Shown here: positions 46,417 to 55,533 of the stretch, in pieces
Layout of the letters: every line of letters starts with the position of its first letter
How positions within the stretch are numbered: position 1 is the first letter of the stretch
Source of the DNA: Bacteroidales bacterium WCE2008
GTDB taxonomy: Bacteria > Bacteroidota > Bacteroidia > Bacteroidales > UBA932
NCBI GenBank assembly: GCA_900167925.1
Contig: FUZM01000004.1
Location: 1 to 64,000 of the forward strand
Direction of reading: 5' to 3'
Length of the DNA stretch: 64,000 nucleotides
Made by a program: the position numbers and the translations under genes
Notes under the pieces: model-generated
Database searches by the model: none
What the model was told of the DNA's origin: nothing
Seen by the model: only the letters and a program-made list of their open reading frames with translations

Positions 46417-49242
46417 TTATAGGTTAACGATTATTGCCTTTCCATTATAATCGACGAGCTGGCCTTTGTGGGCCTGAGGACCGTCATACCCCACAGGATG
46501 CTCAGGATCGACGAGAATCACATTGAAACGGCGGGACTCCAGCATTCCCGGATAACCGCCGTCACGCTCTCCGATTATCAGTTCGCGCTCGGCATCGGTC
46601 CAGAAGAAAGTAATCTCGGAGCACTCTCCCCTTTCGTATCCGTATGTCAGACCATCATCCTCGTACAGAGTAAACTGACCGTCAGCGCCTGCATAGACAT
46701 AAAGATCGATCAGCTCAGGCTGCTTCTCGTCACACCATTCCATATCCGGGCCCATAGGTACGATAGAACCGCCGCGCACATACAACGGCATCCTCTCGTA
46801 AGGAGCATCGGCAACGAAACGCCGGCCGCCCTCGTAATGACGTCCGTCATAGAAATCATACCAGCTCGATCCGGCAGGCAGATAGACCTCACGGCTGCGT
46901 GCGCCATACTCATAGACAGGACATGGCATGAATGCCGGACCGAACATCCACTGGTCGCTCATGTCGACGACCTCCGGATCATCCGGGAAGTCCATCGGGA
47001 GTCCCCTCATTATAGTATAGTCCATATTATAGACCCAGCCGGCCATCGAATACAGATACGGCATCATGTTATATCTCAGTCTCATGTAATACAGGATCGA
47101 CTTGTAGGCCTGTCCTTCGGTCGGATCGATATTCCAGAGTTCGCGGTTCGGCCACTGGCCATGGGCCCTGAAGATCGGCACGAAAGCCCCGAACTGATGC
47201 CAGCGGGTCTGGAGCTCGCGCCACTCATCGACGTTGCCTCCATGGAAACGGTTCTCGACGGTAAAACCTCCGATATCCATACCCCAGAACGGGATTCCGC
47301 TCATCGAATAGCCGAGACCGGCGCTCATCTGCGCGCGCATGTCCAGCCAGCTCGCAGCTATGTCGCCGCTCCATGAAGCCGTAGAATAACGCTGGAGTCC
47401 GGCGAAGCCGCTTCGCGTCAGCAGGAAGACCCTCTTGTCCGGGTCGACTCCGCGCTGGCCGTTATAGATAGCGTCAGCGTTGACGAGTCCATAAGCATTG
47501 AGATATTCGGTAGAAGGGCCGAGCTCGGTAGGAGTCGTAAGCGCCTTCTGATAATCCATAGGGAGACAGTCGCGCAGGTTAGGCTCGCTGGCGTCCATCC
47601 ACCATGCGTCGATCTTCTTGCCGTAACGACTGTAGAGAGTCTCGTCCATCTGCTTCCAGAACAGCTTGCGACCGCCCTCGGAATAAGCATCATAGAATGA
47701 CTCTTTATATCCGAGCCAGTCGGTAAGGCCGACTTCCTCGGCATAAGGATAGACCCAGCCATTGGCCTTCAGCTCCTGATAATGGTCCGTGTTGGTATAG
47801 AACTTAGGCCATACACTTATCATGAAGCGTCCGTGGAGAGAATGGATCTTGTCAAGCATTGCCTCCGGATCCGGATAGCGGGACTTTTCGAACTCATGGC
47901 TTCCCCACTGGTCAGCCTCCCAGTACTGCCAGTCCTGGACTATGTTATCGACAGGTATATGCCTGTCTCGCAGTTCCTGCATGGCATCCACGATTTCCTT
48001 CTGGGTCGCATAGTGCTCCCGGCTCTGCCAGAATCCAAGCACCCACTTAGGCATCACAGGAGCTCTTCCGGTAAGGGTCCTGTATCCGCTGATCACTTCA
48101 TCGGCGTTTTCTCCAGCGATGAAATAATAGTCCATTTCCGGACTCATTTCCGTCCATATAGAAAGCTGGCCGCGCTCTTTTGCCGTCTGAGGCTCGGCCA
48201 CACGCAGTCCCATATAGGAGACATCTCCGTCCGGAAGCCATTCGACTCTGAGCGGAGTCTTCTCTCCTTTCTTGAGGTTGACGTCAAATTTATATGAATT
48301 AGGGTTCCAGGCCGCTCTCCAGCGCTGTGGAACGACTTCCTCTCCGCCGATAAAGACTTTCTGGTAACCGGCATAGTACAATATAAAGCGGTAGTCTGCC
48401 GTTTCGGGAGCCTCCAGATAGCCTTCATATACTACTTTGGCACCCATGAGGCGTATGTCAGGAAGATTCTTTATGGCCCATTCATTCTCGAAATAGAGAG
48501 AGTCTTCCTGACGGACCAGAGAATCCCCGAAGGCCGGTTTATATGTTCCGGTAAGAGAGCCTTCCTTACCGTCCTTGTCATACAGGCGGAAGATATCACC
48601 GAGCTGACGATACGGATGAGGGTTTCCCCAGCGGCTGAGGGCATAGCTGTCCCAGAGTATTCCGTAGTTTCTGCTGCTCAACACGAAAGGCACGGAAATC
48701 TTGGTATTATACTGAAAGAGTTCCTCGCTAAGTCCCTTGTGGTTGAATTCGAGGGACTGGTGCTGACCCAGTCCGTAGAAGGCTTCATCGTCAGGGCTGT
48801 CGAAAACAGCATTCCATGAATAGCCTTTCTTCCCTTCGACTTCAATCGGTTCGAAGGACTTGCCTTTCTTCGCTTCTTTCAGATACAGATTGTCCAGATC
48901 GTCACAGAAGGTTATCTTTCCTTTCCTGTCCACCTTGACTTTGAGGTCATTAGTGGTCAGGACGACAAAGCCGCCTTCTTTTCTGACACTGAATGTATCG
49001 CCGTCAGGTTTTCCGGTCACTATAAGGCTTTTCCTTTCCGGGAAGCTATCCTCCGGAGTCGCCTCGACCCTTATTATCGAGGCATCATAGACTGTGAGTC
49101 TTACGTTTGCCGGCTGACCGGGGTCCGGATTGGCTATCTTTACGGTAATGCCGTTCTGACCGGTCGTAAACTCCGGGGCGCACGCGGTAGCGGCAAGGAT
49201 TGCCATACCGGCGGATAATGTGTAGGAAAGTAATTTTTTCAT
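46417..49242 (-). CDS. GH31 glycosidase lipoprotein with PA14 insert, putative alpha-xylosidase
   Basis: This family 31 glycoside hydrolase probably removes alpha-linked xylose (or glucose) from oligosaccharides. A lipoprotein signal (AATAC) is followed by the N-terminal galactose-mutarotase-like domain, a PA14 domain inserted at about residues 230-350 (YFENEWAIKNLPD, FILYYAGYQKVFIGGEEV), and the catalytic barrel with nucleophile Asp550 in WWMDASEPN and the probable acid/base in WSGDIAASW. PA14-bearing GH31 alpha-xylosidases acting on xyloglucan are known in Bacteroides. The 941-residue length fits. There are no neighbouring PUL genes, so the substrate is inferred. Confidence 0.9.
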   Translation of the reverse strand: MKKLLSYTLSAGMAILAATACAPEFTTGQNGITVKIANPDPGQPANVRLTVYDASIIRVEATPEDSFPERKSLIVTGKPDGDTFSVRKEGGFVVLTTNDLKVKVDRKGKITFCDDLDNLYLKEAKKGKSFEPIEVEGKKGYSWNAVFDSPDDEAFYGLGQHQSLEFNHKGLSEELFQYNTKISVPFVLSSRNYGILWDSYALSRWGNPHPYRQLGDIFRLYDKDGKEGSLTGTYKPAFGDSLVRQEDSLYFENEWAIKNLPDIRLMGAKVVYEGYLEAPETADYRFILYYAGYQKVFIGGEEVVPQRWRAAWNPNSYKFDVNLKKGEKTPLRVEWLPDGDVSYMGLRVAEPQTAKERGQLSIWTEMSPEMDYYFIAGENADEVISGYRTLTGRAPVMPKWVLGFWQSREHYATQKEIVDAMQELRDRHIPVDNIVQDWQYWEADQWGSHEFEKSRYPDPEAMLDKIHSLHGRFMISVWPKFYTNTDHYQELKANGWVYPYAEEVGLTDWLGYKESFYDAYSEGGRKLFWKQMDETLYSRYGKKIDAWWMDASEPNLRDCLPMDYQKALTTPTELGPSTEYLNAYGLVNADAIYNGQRGVDPDKRVFLLTRSGFAGLQRYSTASWSGDIAASWLDMRAQMSAGLGYSMSGIPFWGMDIGGFTVENRFHGGNVDEWRELQTRWHQFGAFVPIFRAHGQWPNRELWNIDPTEGQAYKSILYYMRLRYNMMPYLYSMAGWVYNMDYTIMRGLPMDFPDDPEVVDMSDQWMFGPAFMPCPVYEYGARSREVYLPAGSSWYDFYDGRHYEGGRRFVADAPYERMPLYVRGGSIVPMGPDMEWCDEKQPELIDLYVYAGADGQFTLYEDDGLTYGYERGECSEITFFWTDAERELIIGERDGGYPGMLESRRFNVILVDPEHPVGYDGPQAHKGQLVDYNGKAIIVNL

Positions 49243-49268
49243 GTAATTCTTTAGAAGTGTCAGTTTTA

Positions 49269-49276
49269 CAAATATA
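49269..49276 (-). promoter_or_regulatory. Candidate -7 box for the GH31 gene
   Basis: TATATTTG on the minus strand fits TAnnTTTG and ends 26 bases before the GH31 start. No clear -33 element. Confidence 0.4.
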
Positions 49277-49310
49277 GTAATTATTTATATGCTTCTTAGG
49301 CCGATTTTAT

Positions 49311-49318
49311 TAAATTTG
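49311..49318 (+). promoter_or_regulatory. -7 box right next to the priA start
   Basis: TAAATTTG matches the Bacteroidota -7 consensus and ends only 4 bases before the priA ATG at 49323. With transcription starting a few bases after the box, the message would have almost no leader, so priA may be leaderless. Confidence 0.45.
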
Positions 49319-49322
49319 CATT

Positions 49323-51407
49323 ATGGCGGGAAGAAATTACATATCGGTGATCGTGCCGCTCAAACTGGATTGGATGCCATGCTACAGGACGGATCTTGAC
49401 CTGCCCCGTGGCAGCCGGGTCTATGTTTCCTTTGCCGGCCGGCAGTATGTCGGTGTTGTCGCCGGGATGGCCGACCAGGTCGGTCAGGACGTGAGGATAA
49501 AGGAGATCGCCGGACCGACTGACCTGCCGCCGGTCTCCGAGACGGAGCTCCGGCTGTGGTCCTTCGTCGCGGACTATTACATGTGCACAATCGGAGAAGT
49601 CTATAAGATGGCCTACCCTGCCGGGAAGACGGTGACCGAAGAGACTATGGTCCGCAACCAGGCGAAACTCCAGGCCAGACTCGAGAAACTCCGGCAGAAG
49701 CTGGAACATGCCCGGACAGACGCCACACGCCGCCGGTATGAGGAAGAGATCCGGGCAGTGCAGGCGGAGATAGCCGGTCAGGCCGAGGATGACGCAAGCA
49801 GGGCCGGCCTGGACGGACCGGAACTGACGGAGGCACAGAAGAAAGCCGACGACGGAATAGTCAAAGCATTCTCCGACAAAAAGATAGCCCTGCTCCATGG
49901 AATCACGGGCTCGGGAAAGACCGAGATCTACATCCATGAGGCCCTCAAAACCCTCCGGGAAGGACGGAACGTCCTCTATCTGGTCCCGGAAATCGCGCTT
50001 AGCCGCCAGCTCGAAGAACGGTTGCGTTCGATATTCGGAGAACGCCTCCTGACCTTCCACTCCGGGAAAACGGTCGTCCAGCGCAGAAACGTGGCCACCA
50101 GCCTGCGCGAAGGTCGCTACATCGTGCTCGGGACCCGCTCAGCCCTGTTCCTGCCGCACCATGATCTCGGGCTCATAATAATCGACGAGGAACATGACTC
50201 CTCCTACAAGCAGGACACGCCGGCCCCGCGGTACAACGGCCGCGACACCGCAATCATGCTCGGAAGCATCTGCGGCAGCAACGTGATCCTCGGGTCCGCG
50301 ACCCCGTCGCTCGAGTCCCTGTACAACTGCGAGGCCGGCCGATATCGGCTGGTATCCCTGGCGGAGCGCTACTACAGCGGCGGAGAGACCGATGTCGAGG
50401 TCATAGACACAATTGCCGAACGCCGCAAAAAAGGGATGGTCGGCAACTTCTCGAGAAAACTGATAGAGCACATACATACGGCCCTGGCCGACGGCGGACA
50501 GGTGATACTGCTTCGCGGACGCAGGGCTTATTCTCCTGTGGTCCAATGTGATACATGCGGAGAGATCCCTAAATGCCCGCATTGCAACGTCGCCCTCAGC
50601 TACCATAAGACAAGGGAAAGGCTGGTCTGCCATTACTGCGGATACACTGCCCGATTCGATGGGAAATGCCCGTCCTGCGGAGGCAATCTCCTGCCTCTGG
50701 GCGCCGGAACTCAGAGAATTGAAGAAGAGGCTGCAGCACTCTTCCCTGATGCCAGAATTGCCAGACTCGACAGCGATACCGGATCGGACACCTCCATAAT
50801 AAAGTCCTTCGCCAAGGGAGAGACCGACATACTCATAGGCACCCAGATAGTAACCAAAGGATTTGATTTCGAGAAACTTACGCTCGTAGCGGTATTGCAG
50901 GCCGACTCGCTTCTCGGGCAACAGGACTTCAGGGCCGACGAGAAGGCCATGCAGATCCTGGAACAGTTCCGTGGTCGCTGCGCCCGTCGTGGCGGCAAGG
51001 GCCTGTTCGTCATACAAGCCGCCAAATCCTCTCATCCGGTATATGAGATCCTGAAAGGCAGCTCGGGAGAAGGCTTCATTTCGGAGCAGTTATCAGAGAG
51101 AAAAGAATTCGGATATCCGCCATATTCGAGAATCATCAATATTGTCCTGAGAGACGACAATGAGAAGAGACTTGATTTCATGGCAAGGGAATTGTACCGG
51201 GAGATAGCGCCTGAGATGGATTCCATGGGGCCTTTCTCCCCTGTCGTGGACAAGGTCTCGGACCAGTTCATCAGACAGATAAGGGTAATGCTGCCCAAGG
51301 ACAAGTACCTGGCGGCGAAGAAGGACAGGCTCAGGACAATAGTCGCAAATTTCGAGAAGACAAGGACATACGCCGGGCATATCATACTCGACGTCGACCC
51401 TGTTTAA
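49323..51407 (+). CDS. priA: Replication restart helicase PriA (primosomal protein N')
   Basis: PriA reloads the replisome at stalled forks. The N-terminal 3'BD domain (ISVIVPLKLDWMPCYR, fully kept by this start), a helical linker rich in Arg, Glu and Gln (about 115-165), Walker A GITGSGKT (residues 193-200), the DEEHDSSYK motif, the helicase motif IVLGSATPS-like VILGSATPS and two C4 zinc pairs (CDTCGEIPKCPHC and CHYCGYTARFDGKCPSC) are visible. At 694 residues it is slightly shorter than E. coli PriA (732). It is followed 47 bases later by parA. Confidence 0.95.
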   Translation: MAGRNYISVIVPLKLDWMPCYRTDLDLPRGSRVYVSFAGRQYVGVVAGMADQVGQDVRIKEIAGPTDLPPVSETELRLWSFVADYYMCTIGEVYKMAYPAGKTVTEETMVRNQAKLQARLEKLRQKLEHARTDATRRRYEEEIRAVQAEIAGQAEDDASRAGLDGPELTEAQKKADDGIVKAFSDKKIALLHGITGSGKTEIYIHEALKTLREGRNVLYLVPEIALSRQLEERLRSIFGERLLTFHSGKTVVQRRNVATSLREGRYIVLGTRSALFLPHHDLGLIIIDEEHDSSYKQDTPAPRYNGRDTAIMLGSICGSNVILGSATPSLESLYNCEAGRYRLVSLAERYYSGGETDVEVIDTIAERRKKGMVGNFSRKLIEHIHTALADGGQVILLRGRRAYSPVVQCDTCGEIPKCPHCNVALSYHKTRERLVCHYCGYTARFDGKCPSCGGNLLPLGAGTQRIEEEAAALFPDARIARLDSDTGSDTSIIKSFAKGETDILIGTQIVTKGFDFEKLTLVAVLQADSLLGQQDFRADEKAMQILEQFRGRCARRGGKGLFVIQAAKSSHPVYEILKGSSGEGFISEQLSERKEFGYPPYSRIINIVLRDDNEKRLDFMARELYREIAPEMDSMGPFSPVVDKVSDQFIRQIRVMLPKDKYLAAKKDRLRTIVANFEKTRTYAGHIILDVDPV

Positions 51408-51425
51408 CTTTTGCATAATTTTTGT

Positions 51426-51433
51426 TAAATTTG
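51426..51433 (+). promoter_or_regulatory. Candidate -7 box for the parAB operon
   Basis: TAAATTTG ends 21 bases before the chosen parA start at 51455. It supports that start because the in-frame ATG at 51422 lies just before the box. The -33 spacing is not canonical. Confidence 0.45.
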
Positions 51434-51454
51434 CAAAATCCAACCTTAGTTAAG

Positions 51455-52222
51455 ATGGGAAAAGTAATCGCAATAGCAAACCAGAAAGGCGGAGTCGGAA
51501 AGACCACTACCGCTATCAACCTCGCAGCCTCGCTGGCTGTGCTTGAGAAAAAGGTACTGATAATTGACGCCGACCCGCAGGCAAATACGACCTCCGGACT
51601 CTTCGGGGATCCTAATTCCGAAGACAAAAGGACTCTGTACGAGGTGATCAGCGGAGAACTCGATATCCATGACGCGCTTATCCAGACTGAAATGGACAAG
51701 CTGCACATGATACCTTCCCACATCAATCTCGTCGGTGCGGAGATCGAGATGCGCGACCTGCCCGAAAGGGAGTCCGTGCTCCGCAAGGCTCTCGCTCCTG
51801 TCAGGAACGAATACGATTACATAATCATCGACTGTTCTCCATCCCTCGGACTGATTACCGTCAATGTGCTGACGGCCGCCGATTCTGTCATAATCCCCGT
51901 ACAGCCTGAGTTCTTCGCGCTCGAAGGTCTCGGAAAACTGCTGCAGACAATCAGGATAGTGCAGAACGGAGTCAATCCTAGCCTGACTATCGAAGGATTC
52001 GTCGTCACGATGTTCGACGGAAGGACGAAGGTTCATACCCAGGTCGTAAACGATCTGCGCGAGCATTTCAAAGATCTGGTATTCAAGACAATCATTCAGA
52101 GAAGCATCCGGCTGAGCGAGGCTCCTGCGCACGGAAAGCCTATCATCCTTTACGATGTGATGTGCAATGGTACGTCGAATTACCTCAATCTGGCTAAGGA
52201 AGTTCTCGAAAGAAATCAGTAA
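51455..52222 (+). CDS. parA: Chromosome partitioning ATPase ParA (Soj)
   Basis: ParA uses ATP-dependent DNA binding to move ParB-parS complexes during chromosome segregation. It has the deviant Walker A KGGVGKTT near the N-terminus, DADPQANTTSG, and YIIIDCSPSLGL. The 255-residue length is the chromosomal short type lacking a helix-turn-helix extension. parB begins 6 bases later. Confidence 0.95.
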   Translation: MGKVIAIANQKGGVGKTTTAINLAASLAVLEKKVLIIDADPQANTTSGLFGDPNSEDKRTLYEVISGELDIHDALIQTEMDKLHMIPSHINLVGAEIEMRDLPERESVLRKALAPVRNEYDYIIIDCSPSLGLITVNVLTAADSVIIPVQPEFFALEGLGKLLQTIRIVQNGVNPSLTIEGFVVTMFDGRTKVHTQVVNDLREHFKDLVFKTIIQRSIRLSEAPAHGKPIILYDVMCNGTSNYLNLAKEVLERNQ

Positions 52223-52228
52223 CAGAAT

Positions 52229-53161
52229 ATGGCAAGCAGACCACAACGCGGACCCGGAAGGGGCCTTGATGCAATACTGGGAGGTTCGATTGACGTCGAT
52301 ATGCTCCGCAAACCTGTAGGTTACGTCAACAAAGAAGTCGTCGGAACCAAGGAGCCTCAGGATACGGCTGATATTCTCCGTATCCCTGAAGGTATGATCG
52401 AACCGAACCCGTTCCAGCCGAGAATGTCCTTCGACAAGGAAGCTCTCGAGGAACTTGCCGAGTCCATACGCACATTCGGCCTTATCCAGCCTATTACGGT
52501 AAGGAAGAAAGCCGAAGGTAAGTACCAGATAATCAGCGGCGAGCGCCGATTCCGCGCCTGCCGTCTCGCCGGAATGGACATGATTCCGGCATATATCCGC
52601 GATGCCAACGACCAGGGAATGCTGGAGATGGCTATCGTCGAGAATATCCAGAGAGAGAACCTCGACCCTATCGAAGTGGCCATGAGCTACCAGAGACTTA
52701 TCGAGGAGTGCAGCCTGACCCAGGAGCAGATGGCCGAGAGAGTAGGAAAGAAGCGCGCTTCAGTCACCAACTATCTCCGACTGTTGAAACTTCCGGCCAA
52801 GGTACAGCACGACCTCAAGGTCGGACTTCTCAGCGTGGGCCATGCCAAGGTTCTGCTTGGAGTAGAAGACCAGGCTCTTCAGGAGGAGCTCTGCGATATG
52901 GTCATTAAGACAGACATGAGCGTAAGACAGCTCGAGGACAGGATCCGCAAGATCGCCAAAGGCGAGGAACCTGAGAAACCTAAGCAGGAGCAGTCGCTCC
53001 CGGACGAGTATGTCAAGGTGCTCGAACATATGGGCCGTTACTTCGGCAATAATATCAGTCTCCGCCGTTCAGCTTCCGGAAAGGGAACGATGACCGTAAG
53101 GTTCGATTCGGACGAGGAGATGCAGAAGTTCCTGAGCGCCCTCGAAGAAAAGAATTTATGA
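52229..53161 (+). CDS. parB: Chromosome partitioning protein ParB (Spo0J)
   Basis: ParB binds parS sites and spreads as a CTP-dependent clamp. The CTP-binding motif GERRFRA, the ENIQRENLDPIEVA block and the helix-turn-helix LTQEQMAERVGKKRASVTN are clear; the C-terminal dimerization part is at about residues 250-310. The 310-residue length is normal. It overlaps the next gene by 4 bases (ATGA). No obvious parS site is visible in the window. Confidence 0.95.
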   Translation: MASRPQRGPGRGLDAILGGSIDVDMLRKPVGYVNKEVVGTKEPQDTADILRIPEGMIEPNPFQPRMSFDKEALEELAESIRTFGLIQPITVRKKAEGKYQIISGERRFRACRLAGMDMIPAYIRDANDQGMLEMAIVENIQRENLDPIEVAMSYQRLIEECSLTQEQMAERVGKKRASVTNYLRLLKLPAKVQHDLKVGLLSVGHAKVLLGVEDQALQEELCDMVIKTDMSVRQLEDRIRKIAKGEEPEKPKQEQSLPDEYVKVLEHMGRYFGNNISLRRSASGKGTMTVRFDSDEEMQKFLSALEEKNL

Positions 53162-54066
53162 TAAGAAAGAAGCTAGTGTCGTTGATTCTGGCCGCCGCAG
53201 TTTCCGCTGTGAGCGGCTTTGAAATGATGGCACAGGAGGGAATGGGATTCAAGAGCGAGGCGTTTTCCCAGTCCTATAACGACGACGCTGATTCTACCGG
53301 AAGGGACAGCACTGACGTGATGTTCTCCTTCAGGCAGTATTTCAGGGCCATGAGACATAAAGAGGAAGGCAAGATCGGCACCATGTTCGCCGGCTCCACC
53401 ATCGTCATCGGCGGCCAGCAGATATATAACAGGGATTACTGGAAACTGCCGGTGATATACGGAGGCCTTGCCGCGACAGCCGGTCTCGGATCATATTATA
53501 TCCATAAGGACGGCAAGAAGGACCTCGGAAAGTATCTTCTCGCAGGCGCAGGGGCTATCTATTGGGGCTCCCTGATGGACGGAGTGGTAAGCTACGACAC
53601 AAAAGGCGAGCATTCGGCCGGAAGGGCTACGCTCTATTCCCTGCTTGTCCCGGGTCTTGGCCAGATATACAACAAGGAGTACTGGAAATTGCCTCTTTAC
53701 TACTCCGGGCTGATGGTTTCGGCGAGCCTTCTGATAGAGAACAGTGCCAATTACCACCGCTTCAAGAGGATCCACAACGAAATAACAGATGAGAACAGCA
53801 CATATTCGGGCCACTACACCGAATCTTCCGCTTTGTATATGAGAAATACATACAGAAGATACAGGGACTATTCGGTAGTAGCTCTGGTCGGAGTATATGT
53901 ACTTCAGATAATAGATGCCAACGTATTCTCGTATATGCTTGATTTCGACATCGATGACGAAATAGCTGTCGATGTCAGTCCGGCCATCATAACCCCGCAG
54001 AGCCAGTTTGCGATGGGCAGGCCGGTCGACAATGCCTACGGAATAAGCATCGGAATAAAATTCTAG
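53158..54066 (+). CDS. DUF5683 protein with duplicated core motif
   Basis: This secreted or membrane protein of the DUF5683 family is usually found between parB and a lytic transglycosylase in Bacteroidota. The signal peptide (about residues 1-24, ending MMAQE) precedes two copies of a hydrophobic unit: IVIGGQQIYNRDYWKLPVIY (about 82-105) and LVPGLGQIYNKEYWKLPLYY (about 160-183). The second matches the family's canonical GLGQIYN motif. Function unknown; linkage suggests a role near envelope growth or division. Confidence 0.85.
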   Translation: MIRKKLVSLILAAAVSAVSGFEMMAQEGMGFKSEAFSQSYNDDADSTGRDSTDVMFSFRQYFRAMRHKEEGKIGTMFAGSTIVIGGQQIYNRDYWKLPVIYGGLAATAGLGSYYIHKDGKKDLGKYLLAGAGAIYWGSLMDGVVSYDTKGEHSAGRATLYSLLVPGLGQIYNKEYWKLPLYYSGLMVSASLLIENSANYHRFKRIHNEITDENSTYSGHYTESSALYMRNTYRRYRDYSVVALVGVYVLQIIDANVFSYMLDFDIDDEIAVDVSPAIITPQSQFAMGRPVDNAYGISIGIKF

Positions 54067-54068
54067 AA

Positions 54069-55532
54069 ATGAGATTAAATAAATTGATAGCGGCAACCGC
54101 ATTAACGGTTGTCATGGTTTCTTCAGTTGCTCCGCTGGACTCATACGCCCAGTCGGAGAGTATATTTGACAAGATAACCCAGCCCTTCCGCAAAAACGGG
54201 CCTAAGAAAAAGAATAAGGATCTCAAGAAGGAGAATGAGAGACTGCAGGCTGAAATAAATGCGCTCAGGCAGCAGCTCAACGATTATATTGAGCAGCACG
54301 AGGCTGCGGACAGCATCGCCGCAGAGATGATCGAGATATATGAGGAAAACGAGGACCGCATCGGAGCGGGCATAGCTGCCGACGATTATACGCCGGAGGT
54401 GACCGACAGTCTTCTGAATCTCTGGTACAGCACCCGCAAATCCATGAACATGGAAAACAATTCCTATAACATGGATTCTGTCCATTTCACCTCGAACGTT
54501 CCGGACAGCGTCTATATCAAGAGGCTGCGGAAGATGAACTCCTATATTACCCTCCCCTACAACGAAACGGTAAAGAACTACATAATACTCTATTCCGAGA
54601 AAATGCCGACCCGCATGGGGCACATGCTCGGTCTGGCCCAGTATTATTTCCCTATCTTCGAAGAGACCCTGAACAAGTACAACATGCCTGAAGAGCTGAA
54701 GTACATGGCCGTGATCGAGTCTGCCCTCAATCCCACGGCGGTATCCAGGGCGAATGCAAAGGGAATGTGGCAGTTCATGTATTCTACGGCAAAGAATTAC
54801 GGCCTGAAGATAAACTCCTATGTCGACGAGAGGCTTGACCCGGTCAAGGCTGCTGACGCTGCTGCCAGATACCTCAGGGATGCCTACAGTATCTTCGGTG
54901 ACTGGAGTCTGGCTATTTCCGCATACAACTGCGGAGCCGGCAATGTCAACAAGGCGATCCGCCGTGCAGGAGGCAACAAGAATTTCTGGGCTATCTACGA
55001 GTATCTTCCGCGCGAGACCAGAGGTTATGTGCCTGCCTTTGTAGGAGCGATGTATGCCTTTACGTATTACAAGGAGCACGGGATAATTCCTGAGCCGATT
55101 ACCATTCCGAGCCATCTGGATACTTTTGCCATCAGGAAGAACCTGCATTTTGCCCAGATCAATGGCGTGATCAACGTCCCAGTCGACATGCTCAAGGAAC
55201 TTAACCCTCAGTATATGCATGAGATAGTGCCGGGCAATGAGGGTGTCAGCATTCTTACCCTTCCTTCGCAGTACACTACTGCCTTTATCGATTACGAGGA
55301 TTCAATCTATAATTACCAGGCCGATAAATATCTGAGTCCGAAGACTCTGGAGGATATCAAGAAGGCCCGTACGGAAGAGTCCGGCAGGATAGTCTACAAG
55401 GTGCGCAACGGCGATTATCTGGGCCGCATCGCTGCAAGATACCATGTCACCGTAGCGCAGATCAAGAGGTGGAACAATCTCCGCAGCAACAATATCCGTG
55501 TTGGTCAGCGACTGGTGATCTACCGGAGGTAA
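54069..55532 (+). CDS. Lytic transglycosylase with C-terminal LysM (MltD-like)
   Basis: It probably cleaves the glycan strand of peptidoglycan. A signal peptide (about residues 1-28) precedes a coiled coil (about 45-80), an SLT catalytic domain (about 190-340) with the catalytic Glu in AVIESALNP and the block YNCGAGNV, and one clear LysM (about 441-486, YKVRNGDYLGRIAARYHV). A weaker LysM-like region lies near 350-400. The 487-residue product belongs to the parAB-DUF5683 run. Its stop and that of the HhH gene face each other with a 1-base gap. Confidence 0.9.
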   Translation: MRLNKLIAATALTVVMVSSVAPLDSYAQSESIFDKITQPFRKNGPKKKNKDLKKENERLQAEINALRQQLNDYIEQHEAADSIAAEMIEIYEENEDRIGAGIAADDYTPEVTDSLLNLWYSTRKSMNMENNSYNMDSVHFTSNVPDSVYIKRLRKMNSYITLPYNETVKNYIILYSEKMPTRMGHMLGLAQYYFPIFEETLNKYNMPEELKYMAVIESALNPTAVSRANAKGMWQFMYSTAKNYGLKINSYVDERLDPVKAADAAARYLRDAYSIFGDWSLAISAYNCGAGNVNKAIRRAGGNKNFWAIYEYLPRETRGYVPAFVGAMYAFTYYKEHGIIPEPITIPSHLDTFAIRKNLHFAQINGVINVPVDMLKELNPQYMHEIVPGNEGVSILTLPSQYTTAFIDYEDSIYNYQADKYLSPKTLEDIKKARTEESGRIVYKVRNGDYLGRIAARYHVTVAQIKRWNNLRSNNIRVGQRLVIYRR

Positions 55533-55533
55533 A

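Noticed and set aside
51408..53161. parS site near parAB
   Set aside because: I found no 16-base palindrome close to the TGTTtCACGTGaAACA consensus by eye.
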